DNA of 64,000 nucleotides from Gammaproteobacteria bacterium (GTDB taxonomy: Bacteria; Pseudomonadota; Gammaproteobacteria; Acidithiobacillales; Acidithiobacillaceae), in the NCBI GenBank assembly GCA_023381645.1, contig JAMCRJ010000025.1, positions 62,001-126,000 of the forward strand. Reading direction: 5' to 3'. Each line of letters begins with the position of its first letter. Position 1 is the first letter of the stretch. The translations under genes and the position numbers were made by a program. Shown in pieces: positions 34,111-44,505 of the stretch. A model generated the notes under the pieces. It had not been told where the DNA came from, did no database searches, and saw only the letters and a list, made by a program, of their open reading frames with translations.

Positions 34111-34893
34111 TCAGGTGGCGGCTTTTACCCGCCTCGGTGTTTCGCGCAACAAATTCAGACATTCCAGATTCGCCACCATGTCCAGCGCGGTGAAATCATC
34201 GAGCGAAAGGAGGTTCCGGTCCGCACCGAATGCCAGCAAACGCTCCACTACCGCCGTCTTGCCAGCGGATGCAGCATACATCAGGCAAGTGGCGCCGTTG
34301 TCATTCTGGTGGTTGAGGTTGACGCCAACCGCGACCAGCAGGTCCAGTATGTCCAGGTTCTCACTGACACAAGCGAACCAGAGGGCCTGACTGCCATCGT
34401 TGTTGCGCTGGTGCGGGTCGGCACCGGCGGCGAGCAGTTCAGCCACCCGTTCAAGGTGGCCCTCGCCGGCAGCGCGCATCAAGGGCGTCACCCCGTCGCG
34501 GGTGCGCGCTTGGATGTCTGCGGCGGGAAACTCCTGCGCCGTCAGCCAGCATTGCAGCGCCTCGGTGAGCTGCGGATTTGCGGGCGTATGCACCTTGCGC
34601 CAGGCTTCGTAACCGCCATCCAGACTATATACCTCCGCAAAACCAAAATCGGCAAAGAGTTGGGCACGCATCTGGCTGGCGTTGCCATGGTAGCAATAGA
34701 TCAGCACGGGACGATGTTTGGCCATGTTCAGCACATAGTCATCGGCGTTGTAATCGCCCAAGGGAGAAGCTCCGGCAATATGTCCGGCCCGGAAGTCGCT
34801 GGGATGGCGGCAATCCAGTAACACGGTGTCCTGCCTTTGCAGGAGTTCGCGGGCCTTGTGCACATCAATACGCTGAAAGGAGCGGATATTCAT
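34111..34893 (-). CDS. Rhodanese domain fused to ankyrin repeats
   Basis: The 260-residue protein has an N-terminal rhodanese domain (residues ~6-108) with active-site cysteine C67 in CYHGNAS, a loop like that of GlpE. Three to four ankyrin repeats follow (GVTPLMRAAGEGHLERVAEL, ALWFACVSENLDIL, GATCLMYAASAGKTAVVERL). A sulfur-transfer domain joined to a protein-binding scaffold in a nifUSV operon suggests sulfur handling for Fe-S or FeMo-cofactor assembly. It overlaps the upstream nitroreductase gene by ATGA. Confidence 0.88.
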   Translation of the reverse strand: MNIRSFQRIDVHKARELLQRQDTVLLDCRHPSDFRAGHIAGASPLGDYNADDYVLNMAKHRPVLIYCYHGNASQMRAQLFADFGFAEVYSLDGGYEAWRKVHTPANPQLTEALQCWLTAQEFPAADIQARTRDGVTPLMRAAGEGHLERVAELLAAGADPHQRNNDGSQALWFACVSENLDILDLLVAVGVNLNHQNDNGATCLMYAASAGKTAVVERLLAFGADRNLLSLDDFTALDMVANLECLNLLRETPRRVKAAT

Positions 34894-36506
34894 GAGTTTT
34901 CTCCGGTGTGGGTGTTCAGTTCCCGGTGGGTATAGGGCAGGATGGTGCTAATCCGCGTATCCGTCAGGGCATGACCCACGGTGAAGTGGTAGAGGGATTG
35001 CAGGCTGTCATCCTGTATCCCCAATATGTCATGCACGGCATCATCAAAAAAACAGCCGATGCCGGTGCCGTTCAGACCCAGGGATTCGGCTTCCAGATAC
35101 AGTATCTGGCCCAGCAGTCCGGCTTCCTGGTGGAGCAAACGATAATGCCAGGCGCCGCTCTTCAGGGGGTCGGCATACTCTGCCAGAAAGGCCACGGCAA
35201 AGCAGCAATCGGAGGCAATGGCCTGATGACAGGACAGAGTCCTGGCGATACTGCGCACGTCCCCGCTATAGAGTCGCCGCAGGGGCAGATGGGTAGGCGC
35301 AGTAGCCACCGTTTCCCAAGAGAAGTCGGGATGGAGGGCCATGCGTAGGATCTGTTCACCCTCCCTGGTTCGGGGCAGGGCATAGAGACCGCCGTTCAGT
35401 CCTTCGACGCGATGTACAAAAAGTATCGGGTGGATGCGGGGGGGGAAGGGCCAGACATCCCAGGGCAGGGCGGAACGGGGCAGCAACGCATCCAGGAGCG
35501 TAAAGAAATCGTCAGGCGACATGACCGTCTCCGGATCGAAGCGCTGGGCGCTGCGCCGACGGCGGATCAGGGCGCTGGCGGCGGTCTGCCCCGATTTTTT
35601 GCGTGCCGGCCATGGATCAGGCGGAAGCGGGTCGGGAGTGAGTACCGGCATCCTGCTGGCGGTTGTCGTTTCGGCGATGACCGGCCACTGATACAGGGGG
35701 TGGGGATCCAGGCAATTGGCCTGACCCCGCCATTGCCCCGGCAGCGCAGTGGGACTACCGATGGCGGAGGACATTGTATCGGCTGGGAGGATTTCCAGCA
35801 GCAGCTCCGCATCCTCGCCTTCGGCATGCGCGAAATCGCTGGAACGATCCAGGCCGAGGAGACTGCGCAGCCGGGTATCGTCCACATCCCCGCGCAGGCG
35901 AAGGTGCCAACCCAGGGTACCCGCAGCGTAGCGCAGGGCACCCAGCGCATGGCCAATATCCAGTTGGCAATAGCGCAATGCCCGTTCGCCGTATTTCCAC
36001 GCTTCGCGCCACGTTATGGAAGTCAGCCCGACATATACCCCTGAGCCGTGCTGTTCGGCATCGGGATACCAGCGCTGTTCTAACAAATGATCCCGACTCA
36101 CATAGTGGTAGAGTCCATCACTGATGCCCTGCACCCCGAAGGAGAGAAGATACGCCTCGGTGGGATGCAGGTTGCCGCTGGACGGGTTGCAGCGCAACGC
36201 CCAGCGATCCGGGCCGTATTCCTTCCAGGCCACCAGCCCGAGGGAAAGCTCCAAAAACTGAGCGACCGCCTGGAGAGTGAAGGGTTGGGGCGTGGCGGCG
36301 GGCAACCCGGCGAAGGTGACGGCAGTTTCGTCCGTCAGCAACGGTAAGATGCGCTGCGGGCTTCCGGTGAACTCGCGGAAGGGGTTGGGTTGTGTATCCC
36401 AGTCCAGCGCTTCCGGCCCGGCGGCATAGCGATTCAGGCGATGCTTAGACCGTTCATGGTAGGCCATCACCACTTGCACCGCTTCGCGGTTATCGCTTGT
36501 CGCCAT
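34890..36506 (-). CDS. SagB/ThcOx-type tandem nitroreductase
   Basis: The 538-residue protein has two nitroreductase-fold halves. The first has LRCNPSSGNLHPTEAYLLSF and QLDIGHALGALRYAAGTLGW, the flavin-binding pattern of SagB-like oxidases. The second has LIRRRRSAQRFDPETVMS and GLNGTGIGCFFDD. SagB enzymes oxidise azolines in peptide natural products, but stand-alone tandem forms occur without peptide clusters, and no precursor or cyclodehydratase genes are visible here. ATG 36506 is used. Its role in nitrogen fixation is unknown, although it is tightly inside the operon. Confidence 0.82.
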   Translation of the reverse strand: MATSDNREAVQVVMAYHERSKHRLNRYAAGPEALDWDTQPNPFREFTGSPQRILPLLTDETAVTFAGLPAATPQPFTLQAVAQFLELSLGLVAWKEYGPDRWALRCNPSSGNLHPTEAYLLSFGVQGISDGLYHYVSRDHLLEQRWYPDAEQHGSGVYVGLTSITWREAWKYGERALRYCQLDIGHALGALRYAAGTLGWHLRLRGDVDDTRLRSLLGLDRSSDFAHAEGEDAELLLEILPADTMSSAIGSPTALPGQWRGQANCLDPHPLYQWPVIAETTTASRMPVLTPDPLPPDPWPARKKSGQTAASALIRRRRSAQRFDPETVMSPDDFFTLLDALLPRSALPWDVWPFPPRIHPILFVHRVEGLNGGLYALPRTREGEQILRMALHPDFSWETVATAPTHLPLRRLYSGDVRSIARTLSCHQAIASDCCFAVAFLAEYADPLKSGAWHYRLLHQEAGLLGQILYLEAESLGLNGTGIGCFFDDAVHDILGIQDDSLQSLYHFTVGHALTDTRISTILPYTHRELNTHTGENS

Positions 36507-36570
36507 GATGGGCGCCGTTCCGGTCGTCAGCCTTGCTCGTGGCATTTTATTCTGGCGCGGCGACCGCCTG

Positions 36571-36903
36571 TCAACGCGCTTTCGGCGCGCTGACCGCCAC
36601 CTTTTCCAGAGAGACGTGACTGACACCCATGGCCTGGTGAAAGACTTTGAACACTTTTTCGGAGACTGCGTCAGATGTCACAAAATCCTGATACGACTGG
36701 CCGAGTAATTTCACATAAAGCGCTTGCAGCGCCTGATCATCCAGGGCGTCCGTATTCCCCTCTCTTTTCAGGTAGTCATGAAAACGTTTGAGGATATGGA
36801 GACGATTAATATGGACCACCGTCTCATCATAGTCGATGTTCAGAAACTTCAGGAAATCCTCAGCGGAGGACAAACTCGCCAGTGTTTTACGTAGATCGCT
36901 CAT
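36571..36903 (-). CDS. nifW: Nitrogenase-stabilizing/protective protein NifW
   Basis: The 110-residue protein has the full NifW signature: LASLSSAEDFLKFLNIDYDE and VHINRLHILKRFHDYL. NifW helps maturation and oxygen protection of the MoFe protein. It lies four bases after cysE/nifP. Confidence 0.93.
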   Translation of the reverse strand: MSDLRKTLASLSSAEDFLKFLNIDYDETVVHINRLHILKRFHDYLKREGNTDALDDQALQALYVKLLGQSYQDFVTSDAVSEKVFKVFHQAMGVSHVSLEKVAVSAPKAR

Positions 36904-36907
36904 GCTG

Positions 36908-37717
36908 TCATCCTTGGAATTCGTCAGAGGGGAGGGGAGCTAAAGCTGCTGGGCTGCTGTTTGGCCCACACAGGTTGGGATCGGAATCCGGACAGTTATT
37001 GCAGTCTTTTTCCGTCAGTTGTACAGCACGCCCGCTGGACTGGGCCTGCAATTCCAGTTGGGAAATCCGCTCCATCAGGCACTGAATGGCCTTGCCCACC
37101 GGGTCCGGCATGAGATGGTGGTCCAGATCAATACCGTGGGCGTTGATGCGGCGGCGTTCCGCAGGCAGCACGACGCGACCGGGGATGCCCACGACCGTCA
37201 TACCCGGTGCCACATCGTTAATGACCACCGCATTGGCACCCACCTGACTGTCATGACCGATAGTGACGGGCCCGAGGATCTTCGCACCCGCACCCACCAT
37301 GACCCGATCCTGCAATGTCGGGTGACGCTTGCCCGGATTCCAGCTCGTCCCTCCTAGGGTCACGCCGTGGTAGATGGTGCAATCGTCGCCGATCTCGGCC
37401 GTTTCGCCAATCACCACCCCCATGCCGTGGTCAATAAAAAAACGGCGCCCGATCTGCGCCCCTGGGTGAATGTCGATACCGGTCGAGAATCGCGCTACCG
37501 CGCTCAATACCCGGGCCGGATATCTCCATCCCCGCTGCCAGCAACGGTGGGCCACGCGATGCGCCAGCAGCGCATGCACTCCGGGATAGGTGGTGAGGAC
37601 TTCCAGGGTGTTGCGCGCCGCCGGATCACGTTCGAAAACGCAGTGAATATCGTCGCGCAGGTTACGCCACAGACCGGACTTGCGGGATTCTTCCTTGCCG
37701 AGCAGCGTGGCAGCCAT
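36908..37717 (-). CDS. nifP: Serine O-acetyltransferase (CysE/NifP)
   Basis: The 269-residue left-handed beta-helix acetyltransferase has [19 protein letters not shown], the active-site [18 protein letters not shown] and [17 protein letters not shown]. It makes O-acetylserine for cysteine, the sulfur source for NifS. A ~45-residue C-terminal tail (after [10 protein letters not shown]) contains [14 protein letters not shown], a cysteine-rich addition. Position between nifV and nifW supports the nif-specific NifP role. Confidence 0.9.
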   Translation of the reverse strand: MAATLLGKEESRKSGLWRNLRDDIHCVFERDPAARNTLEVLTTYPGVHALLAHRVAHRCWQRGWRYPARVLSAVARFSTGIDIHPGAQIGRRFFIDHGMGVVIGETAEIGDDCTIYHGVTLGGTSWNPGKRHPTLQDRVMVGAGAKILGPVTIGHDSQVGANAVVINDVAPGMTVVGIPGRVVLPAERRRINAHGIDLDHHLMPDPVGKAIQCLMERISQLELQAQSSGRAVQLTEKDCNNCPDSDPNLCGPNSSPAALAPLPSDEFQG

Positions 37718-37739
37718 GGGTTTCTCCTTGAGATTGTAT

Positions 37740-38900
37740 TCAGGAATGGACGTGCGGGGATTCCATGCTTTCCAGAAGAAAGCGATGCATATCTTCGACT
37801 GGCGGCGTTACTTTATGCTGAAGTACATAGACGCGAATCTGTCTGAGGATGCTTTGTGCCTGTGACTCGGTGATAATGCTCCCCAGTTCAGCATAGGCGC
37901 GCATGATGGCCTTGGTGCCGGAATGCTTACCCAATACCATGTGATGCTGGCGCCCCAGTTCCTCCGGGTCGAAGCTTTGGTAATTTTGAGGATTTTTGAG
38001 TAATCCATCGACATGGATACCGGACTCGTGGCTGAAAATGGCATCTCCGACGATGCTTTTCCCGGCGGGGACGGGTCGGGCAGATGCCAGCGCCACCAGT
38101 TGCGAAATCGCTTTGAACTGCCGCACGTCGATACCTGTCTCGATGCCGTGCAGATGGTGCAGGCACATCACGACTTCCTCCAGCGCGGCGTTGCCGGCGC
38201 GCTCGCCCAAGCCGTTTACCGTCGTGTTCACATGGGTGGCACCAAAACGCAGGGCAGCGATGGAGTTGGCCGTGGCCAGACCCAGATCGTTATGGGCATG
38301 GATTTCAATTTCCATGTCCGTGACCGCCCTCAAGCGCCGCATGATATGGGCGGTATTAAAGGGTTCCAGAATGCCCAGGGTGTCGGCATAACGAAAGCGG
38401 CGCGCCCCGGCTCGTTGCGCAACTTCCATGACCTGCAGAACAAAGTCCAACGGTGCCCGGGAGGCGTCTTCGCCGCCCACCGCCACGTCCATGCCGCTGT
38501 CCAGTACCTGCTTCACCCGGCGATCCACCTGCTGTAGGACCCACTGACGATCTTTGCCCAGCTTGCCCCGAATCTGGATATCCGACACCGGCACAGAGGC
38601 ATTGACCATATCCACAGCACAACGCTTTGCCGCGGCCAGGTCCGTATCGTGCATCCGGCACCAGACCACCAGGCGGGCGGGTAGGCCCATCTGAGCAATG
38701 CCCCGGATGGTTTCCTCCTCTTCGCCCCCCATGGCGGGAATGCCGATCTCCAGTTCCGAAATCCCGGCATCGGCCAGACTCTCGGCGATGGTGAGCTTTT
38801 CGTCCGGGCGGAACGCGACCCCGGCGGTCTGTTCGCCATCGCGCAGGGTGGTGTCGTGGATTACCGCAAAGTCGCGGGAAAGAGGGCTGAGCTCATGCAT
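37740..38900 (-). CDS. nifV: Homocitrate synthase NifV
   Basis: The 387-residue DRE-TIM enzyme condenses acetyl-CoA and 2-oxoglutarate to homocitrate, the organic ligand of FeMo-cofactor. Visible motifs are [37 protein letters not shown] and [18 protein letters not shown] 38900 overlaps the nifS stop by eight bases. Confidence 0.94.
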   Translation of the reverse strand: MHELSPLSRDFAVIHDTTLRDGEQTAGVAFRPDEKLTIAESLADAGISELEIGIPAMGGEEEETIRGIAQMGLPARLVVWCRMHDTDLAAAKRCAVDMVNASVPVSDIQIRGKLGKDRQWVLQQVDRRVKQVLDSGMDVAVGGEDASRAPLDFVLQVMEVAQRAGARRFRYADTLGILEPFNTAHIMRRLRAVTDMEIEIHAHNDLGLATANSIAALRFGATHVNTTVNGLGERAGNAALEEVVMCLHHLHGIETGIDVRQFKAISQLVALASARPVPAGKSIVGDAIFSHESGIHVDGLLKNPQNYQSFDPEELGRQHHMVLGKHSGTKAIMRAYAELGSIITESQAQSILRQIRVYVLQHKVTPPVEDMHRFLLESMESPHVHS

Positions 38901-40101
38901 ATACGGGTGCAAAGGCGTTATCGGTGAGAATGGGGCCATTGGCGCCCCAGTAAGGAGACAGACGCCGCAGTTGTTCGACGATGGGTGGTGTCTGCGCAAT
39001 CACCCAGTCCACCTCGGCTTCCGTAGTCTCCCGGGACAGGGAGAAACGGATGGTGCCGTGCGCCGCCGTATAGGGGATGTCCATGGCGCGCAACACATGG
39101 GACGGCTCCAGTGACCCGGAGGTGCAGGCGGAACCCGAGGAGGCGGCGATGCCGACCCGGCTCAGGAGCATCAGAATGGCTTCGCCCTCGATGTATTCAA
39201 AAGAGATGCTGGACGTATTGGGCAGGCGGTGTTCCGGATCGCCATTGGCGAAAGCATAGGGCACCTGCGCCAGTATCCCGGCCTCCAGACGATCCCTCAA
39301 AGCGCGCACCACAGTGTTTTCATACTCCATATGCTCCAGAGCCATGTCTGCCGCCAGCCCCAGGGCAATAATGCCCGTGGTGTTTTCTGTTCCGGCCCGG
39401 CGTCCACGTTCCTGGTGACCACCGCGCAGCATGGGTCGGTAGCGGGTGCCCCGGCGCACATAGAGCGCACCGACGCCTTTCGGGGCATGCAGCTTATGGC
39501 CGGACAGGGAGAGCATGTCGATGGCCGATTCCTGCATGTTCAGGGCAATTTTGCCCACCGCCTGCACGGCGTCCGTATGAAAGAGTGCGCCCTTCTCCTT
39601 GGCCATCCGTGCCATGCTTTCGACGGGGAAGATGGTTCCCGTCTCATTGTTGGCATACATCATGGAGACGACGGCCACTTGCTCGCTGAGCGCTGCCGCA
39701 TACGCCTCCATGGAGATGCGCCCAAGCCGGTCCACGGGAATGTAGTGGACTTTATAGCCTTCATGACGTTCGAGATGATCACAGAGAGACAGAATGGCCG
39801 GGTGTTCCACCACGCTGGTGATGATTTCCCGGCGGCTGGGCTGAATGGCCAGGGCCGAGAGGATGGCAGTGTTATCGGACTCCGTACCGCAGGAGGTAAA
39901 AATGATTTCCGAGTCGTGTTCTACCCCCAGCAGCGCCTGCACGGAGGCGCGCGCTTCTTCCAGACGTTTGCCCACATCGCCGCCGAAGCTGTGCATGGAG
40001 GAGGGGTTGCCGTAATACTCACTGAAGTAGGGAAGAATGGCCTCCAGCACCCGGGGATCTACCCGGGTGGTGGCATTGTTGTCCATATAGGCGCTGCTCA
40101 T
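38893..40101 (-). CDS. nifS: Cysteine desulfurase NifS
   Basis: The 402-residue PLP enzyme supplies sulfide for Fe-S assembly on NifU. The N-terminus is AYMDNNATTRVDP. The PLP lysine lies in SLSGHKLHAPKGVG, and the catalytic cysteine in SSGSACTSGSLEPSHVL. It sits two bases after nifU. A second nifS-like gene is at 61475. Confidence 0.95.
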   Translation of the reverse strand: MSSAYMDNNATTRVDPRVLEAILPYFSEYYGNPSSMHSFGGDVGKRLEEARASVQALLGVEHDSEIIFTSCGTESDNTAILSALAIQPSRREIITSVVEHPAILSLCDHLERHEGYKVHYIPVDRLGRISMEAYAAALSEQVAVVSMMYANNETGTIFPVESMARMAKEKGALFHTDAVQAVGKIALNMQESAIDMLSLSGHKLHAPKGVGALYVRRGTRYRPMLRGGHQERGRRAGTENTTGIIALGLAADMALEHMEYENTVVRALRDRLEAGILAQVPYAFANGDPEHRLPNTSSISFEYIEGEAILMLLSRVGIAASSGSACTSGSLEPSHVLRAMDIPYTAAHGTIRFSLSRETTEAEVDWVIAQTPPIVEQLRRLSPYWGANGPILTDNAFAPVYA

Positions 40102-40103
40102 GG

Positions 40104-40979
40104 CTATGCCCCCACCGCTTGCGGCATGCTGGCCGGAACTACCCGTATCGGACGGCCCAGAGTCAGCATCAGTCTTTCCTGGATGCCGGAAATGGTGATC
40201 CCGGACGACTGGCAGTTCATGCACGAGCCACTCATGGCCACCATGACCGTATCACCATCCACATCGACCAGTTCGATATTGCCGCCATCCATCTGGAATT
40301 GCGGGCGCATTTCATCAATCACGGCGGATATTTTCTGGATTTTCTGCACCATGGTCATGGGGGCCGGGGCGGCCTTGGCGGCGGGTTTCGCTGCCACCAC
40401 CGGTAGCGGCACGCTGCCGTTTACTGCCGCGAGGATATCCTCGATCTGCTCATGGCAGCTCTGGCAACCGCCGCCTGCCTTGGTATAAAAAGTGATCTCT
40501 TCGACCGTCGACAAATGGTTTTCCCTGGCCACCTTCTCAATGAGCGCCGAGTCTATGGCGAAGCACTTACATACCAGCGCGCCTTCTTCGTGATCATCTG
40601 CCCAATCTTCGCCGCGGTAATTGGCAATAGCGGCGTGCAGGGCCTCGGCGCCCATGACGGAACAATGCATTTTCTCCGGAGGAAGCCCACCCAAAAATTC
40701 AGCGATGTCCTGATTGGTGATTTTGAGCGCTTCATCCACTGTCTTGCCCTTGATCAGTTCAGTCAACGCCGATGACGAGGCGATGGCCGAGCCGCAGCCA
40801 AACGTTTGGAAGCGAGCATCCAGGATGACATCCGTATCCGGGTCTACCTTGAGCATCAGGCGCAGGGCATCCCCGCAACTGATCGAGCCGACCTCGCCGA
40901 CCGCATTGGCCTCTTCGAGGACCCCGGTATTCTTGGGGTTGAAGAAGTAATCTTTGACTTTATCGGTATAATCCCACAT
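40104..40979 (-). CDS. nifU: Iron-sulfur scaffold protein NifU
   Basis: The 291-residue protein has the complete three-domain NifU layout. An IscU-like N-terminus (C35, [29 protein letters not shown]) is followed by a central permanent [2Fe-2S] domain (VCKCF and [13 protein letters not shown]). The C-terminal Nfu domain reads [13 protein letters not shown] and SCMNCQSS. An alanine/proline linker joins the last two. ATG 40979 begins [17 protein letters not shown]. Confidence 0.95.
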   Translation of the reverse strand: MWDYTDKVKDYFFNPKNTGVLEEANAVGEVGSISCGDALRLMLKVDPDTDVILDARFQTFGCGSAIASSSALTELIKGKTVDEALKITNQDIAEFLGGLPPEKMHCSVMGAEALHAAIANYRGEDWADDHEEGALVCKCFAIDSALIEKVARENHLSTVEEITFYTKAGGGCQSCHEQIEDILAAVNGSVPLPVVAAKPAAKAAPAPMTMVQKIQKISAVIDEMRPQFQMDGGNIELVDVDGDTVMVAMSGSCMNCQSSGITISGIQERLMLTLGRPIRVVPASMPQAVGA

Positions 40980-40983
40980 GGCG

Positions 40984-41352
40984 TCAACTCCGATGTCCGC
41001 AGGAGGAGGCCGAGGAAGCGGAGGCCTCATCTCCCGTGGTGAATGACGACCCGCAACCGCAGGTTCCCGTAGCATTGGGGTTTTCGAAACGGAAGCCGCT
41101 GCCGCTGAGTTCGTCCACATAGTCAATGACGACCCCGCTGAGCAGCGGGGCGCTGGCGTTGTCCACGTAAACCGGCACGCCCTCTATCGCCACCACGGTG
41201 TCCTCGGCGCCTGCTTCGGCCTCCAATCCCATTCCATATTGATAACCGGAACAACCGCCCCCGGTTACCGCAACCCGTAATCCGCTCGCTTCAGGATTCT
41301 CGGCAAGCAGATTCTTTACGACATCAATGGCTTTTTCCGTCAATATCAGCAT
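40984..41352 (-). CDS. Nif-associated IscA-type A-carrier protein
   Basis: The 122-residue HesB/IscA protein has its three conserved cysteines in [11 protein letters not shown] and [10 protein letters not shown]. It carries Fe-S clusters or iron to targets. First gene of the leftward nifU operon, it lies four bases before nifU and about 30 bases after the predicted sigma-54 transcript start. The serine/alanine-rich tail is unstructured. Confidence 0.92.
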   Translation of the reverse strand: MLILTEKAIDVVKNLLAENPEASGLRVAVTGGGCSGYQYGMGLEAEAGAEDTVVAIEGVPVYVDNASAPLLSGVVIDYVDELSGSGFRFENPNATGTCGCGSSFTTGDEASASSASSCGHRS

Positions 41353-41393
41353 GACATGCTCCTTACGCGACAGGGGTTCCTGTATGCTTCTTT

Positions 41394-41408
41394 GCAAGAC
41401 TTGGGCCA
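41394..41408 (-). promoter_or_regulatory. Sigma-54 promoter of the nifIscA-nifU-nifS-nifV operon
   Basis: The minus strand reads TGGCCCAAGTCTTGC with the -24 GG and -12 GC at exact spacing. The predicted start near 41382 leaves a 30-base leader. Confidence 0.75.
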
Positions 41409-41482
41409 GCTTTTTGGTTTGTTATCAACTTATTGTTATTATGATGATTCACAATGGATCTGGAGTTGTCATTGGTGCGTTT

Positions 41483-41498
41483 TGTTGGTTTCTCTACA
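41483..41498. promoter_or_regulatory. NifA box for the nifU operon
   Basis: TGT (41483-41485), ten bases, ACA (41496-41498), about 75 bases behind the -24 element at 41408. Confidence 0.65.
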
Positions 41499-41552
41499 TC
41501 TTCTAGGATGGTTTTGCAAGAAAACGAACATCACGGGCAGGGCCGCAATGTC

Positions 41553-41584
41553 AAAAACCCGGAGACCGCTGGGTTTCCGGGTTT
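41553..41584 (-). terminator. Intrinsic terminator of the nifHDK-to-nifQ operon
   Basis: Read leftward, AACCCGGA pairs with TCCGGGTT across a 12-base loop and is followed by a run of T (AAAAA on the + strand). It lies 25 bases after the last gene of the operon. Confidence 0.75.
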
Positions 41585-41608
41585 CCACTAAAGCAATGGC
41601 AAAAGCGC

Positions 41609-42202
41609 TTATACGGGCCGGTTTTCGCCGGGATCACGTACCGGGCCCATGCTGGCCAAGCAGTCTGCATAGCTGATCTCGGGGAATACGGTACTATATT
41701 GCAAGGCACTCTCGGCGATGCGGTTGATCTTGCCTGCCGTGTCGAGTTTTTTGAGGTCGTTGCGTTCCAGTCCGAACAAGTCCAGCAGTTCATTGTAGAC
41801 CGTCGCTTCATCCAGCGGCAGGATATAAAATGGGATACCCTTATATTCCAGATGGTAACGCTTGCTGAAGTCGATATTGTTGCAGTAAATAAAATATTTA
41901 CCAGAGGGTTCAAGATACTCGGCCAGCGCCGTTACCAGTGCGTCCAGATAACCAAAAGACAGAAGATAGCAGGATAAAAAAGAAATCTTTTTGGCGCCCG
42001 GCTCCGCCGAACTGATGACTTGTTGTGCAAGGAGTTCCGGTGGACGTGCTTCATCGGCCACGGCGGTGGCAAATTTGATGGCCAGTTCGCCGCGAAAACC
42101 GAAGCGTCCCTGCGCGTTCAGTTCTCCCTTGAATACCTGGTTCAGCAGTCTTTTCTGAGTGTCGAGCCCTGCAAATGCGCTTTGTTCGATGCTGATGGAC
42201 AT
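41609..42202 (-). CDS. Unknown protein at the end of the nifHDK operon
   Basis: The 197-residue protein is not recognised. An alpha/beta pattern is visible: KKISFLSCYLLSFGYLDALV, KYFIYCNNIDF, HLEYKGIPFYILPLDE, then a helical end. No signal peptide or Fe-S motif is present. GGAG six bases before ATG 42202 supports the start. It lies 65 bases after nifQ and directly before an intrinsic terminator, so it is co-transcribed with the nitrogenase genes. Confidence 0.65.
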   Translation of the reverse strand: MSISIEQSAFAGLDTQKRLLNQVFKGELNAQGRFGFRGELAIKFATAVADEARPPELLAQQVISSAEPGAKKISFLSCYLLSFGYLDALVTALAEYLEPSGKYFIYCNNIDFSKRYHLEYKGIPFYILPLDEATVYNELLDLFGLERNDLKKLDTAGKINRIAESALQYSTVFPEISYADCLASMGPVRDPGENRPV

Positions 42203-42267
42203 AAATGACTCCATAGGGGTAGGGGTAAAATATTGCTTCCGGACCGGGTTGCGGATGCTTATAGGTT

Positions 42268-42921
42268 TTAGCCCCGGGCAGCCAGGAGGTTCCAACCATT
42301 GGCATCCTCCGGGCCGAAGCACTGGGCATAATCATTACAAACATCGCAACTGGGTGCCTGGCAGATCCGGACTTCAGCCTGGTCACACAACTGCTTATAA
42401 AAGAACTTCTTCCATTTCATGTTGCCCGCATTTTTGAAATACAGTCCCGGGAAATGGCGTTTGATCATCTCACTGAGGTCCTCACGATTCGTCAGGCCCA
42501 GGTCCTGCCACAAGTGATCATTACCCAGGCAGCCCGCGGCGAGAATGGCCGCCACCCACTCTGTGGCCTGATCAACGCTGGCACGGTGATCCAGGAAGAG
42601 CTTGACCAGATCGCCAGTTTCCTCATTGCGCGCGGACGCTTTGTTTTCTTTCCCCAGACACTGGCACAGAAAGGTCCCGCCTGCAGCGCTATGGAGATAT
42701 ACCTTCGTGCATTGCGCGGTCGAGCGCGATTCCTCTATCCGCGGGAAATAACGAGAAATCAGATGGCTCAGTTGCCTGATCTCCAGGCCAAGCGCCATGC
42801 TGATGTTGCCCTTGCGTTCCATGGCGCGATGGCTGATACACAGCGCAAAAAAACGCGCGTCAGAGAATGCCTCATCCGGGTTGCGACCAGACATCAGAAT
42901 GTCATATATGGCAGTCTTCAT
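42268..42921 (-). CDS. nifQ: NifQ, molybdenum donor for FeMo-cofactor
   Basis: The 217-residue protein carries the NifQ C-terminal signature C-X4-C-X2-C-X5-C (CQAPSCDVCNDYAQCFG). This holds the Mo-Fe-S cluster delivered to NifEN. The N-terminal part is divergent and basic, with three further cysteines. It lies 21 bases after fdxB. Confidence 0.92.
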   Translation of the reverse strand: MKTAIYDILMSGRNPDEAFSDARFFALCISHRAMERKGNISMALGLEIRQLSHLISRYFPRIEESRSTAQCTKVYLHSAAGGTFLCQCLGKENKASARNEETGDLVKLFLDHRASVDQATEWVAAILAAGCLGNDHLWQDLGLTNREDLSEMIKRHFPGLYFKNAGNMKWKKFFYKQLCDQAEVRICQAPSCDVCNDYAQCFGPEDANGWNLLAARG

Positions 42922-42942
42922 GGATGCACTCCCTCTGAACCC

Positions 42943-43251
42943 CTATGCCGGGACGCTGATCGCTAGGGACATGGATGCGTGGGTATAGCAGTTTTTGGGG
43001 CAAACCCGGGAGCAGGCCTCGCAGCCAATACATTTTTCCGGATGCGCAATGGTCATGAATTTGCGCTCTGCCTCGTCATCGTCCGCTGCGACCAGTTCCC
43101 CCTCTTCAGTAAGACCAACAAGGTTCAGCACATCCCGACCGCAGGCGCGGAAACAACGCCCGCAGCCGATGCACTTTTCTTCATTGATATGTTCGACAAA
43201 CTGGGGTGTCCAGCCGAGGCCACCCTTGGTGATGCCGGTTATGTCGTGCAT
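42943..43251 (-). CDS. fdxB: Nif-specific ferredoxin III (2[4Fe-4S])
   Basis: The 102-residue bacterial ferredoxin has two cluster motifs: [16 protein letters not shown] and [15 protein letters not shown]. They are separated by an acidic insert ([16 protein letters not shown]) typical of FdxB. It lies four bases after the DUF683 gene. Confidence 0.92.
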   Translation of the reverse strand: MHDITGITKGGLGWTPQFVEHINEEKCIGCGRCFRACGRDVLNLVGLTEEGELVAADDDEAERKFMTIAHPEKCIGCEACSRVCPKNCYTHASMSLAISVPA

Positions 43252-43255
43252 GCTG

Positions 43256-43519
43256 TCATCCCCCGGGGAAGGATGCGAGCCGCGCCCTGGCCGCCGTCAG
43301 ATCGCGATAGGCAGCGTAGGTACGATTCGCCAGTTCCAGAATATTCTCCCAGCCGACGGGCAAATCTTCGGCCAGATCGTGAAGATCCATTTTGGCCTGG
43401 GTGGCCTGGGCATTGAGCCGTTTGATTTCTGTTTTCAATGTGTCTTTTTCGTCCACAATCAACTCCCAGTGATTGGTCTGTTCCTCTACTATCGGTAACA
43501 TCTCCATCAATGCAGACAT
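43256..43519 (-). CDS. Rop-like nif protein (DUF683 / CCE_0567 family)
   Basis: The 87-residue helical-hairpin protein has the family core [19 protein letters not shown] followed by [15 protein letters not shown]. Related proteins form small antiparallel helical dimers that can bind metal and are found only in nif clusters. ATG 43519 is used. Confidence 0.88.
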   Translation of the reverse strand: MSALMEMLPIVEEQTNHWELIVDEKDTLKTEIKRLNAQATQAKMDLHDLAEDLPVGWENILELANRTYAAYRDLTAARARLASFPGG

Positions 43520-43576
43520 GGCGTCATACTCCTGTGCGCTGATGAACCATAAGCGTGAGCTACAGTGGTTCAAGGG

Positions 43577-44453
<877 letters not shown>

Positions 44454-44505
44454 GGTGCCTCCTGGGCTTTGACCAGATAAAAAGTGAGTACTGCGTTCCG
44501 CATCC

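Noticed and set aside
39229..40488. 419-codon rightward open frame across nifS and nifU
   Set aside because: It is antisense to two unambiguous genes and shows no protein family.
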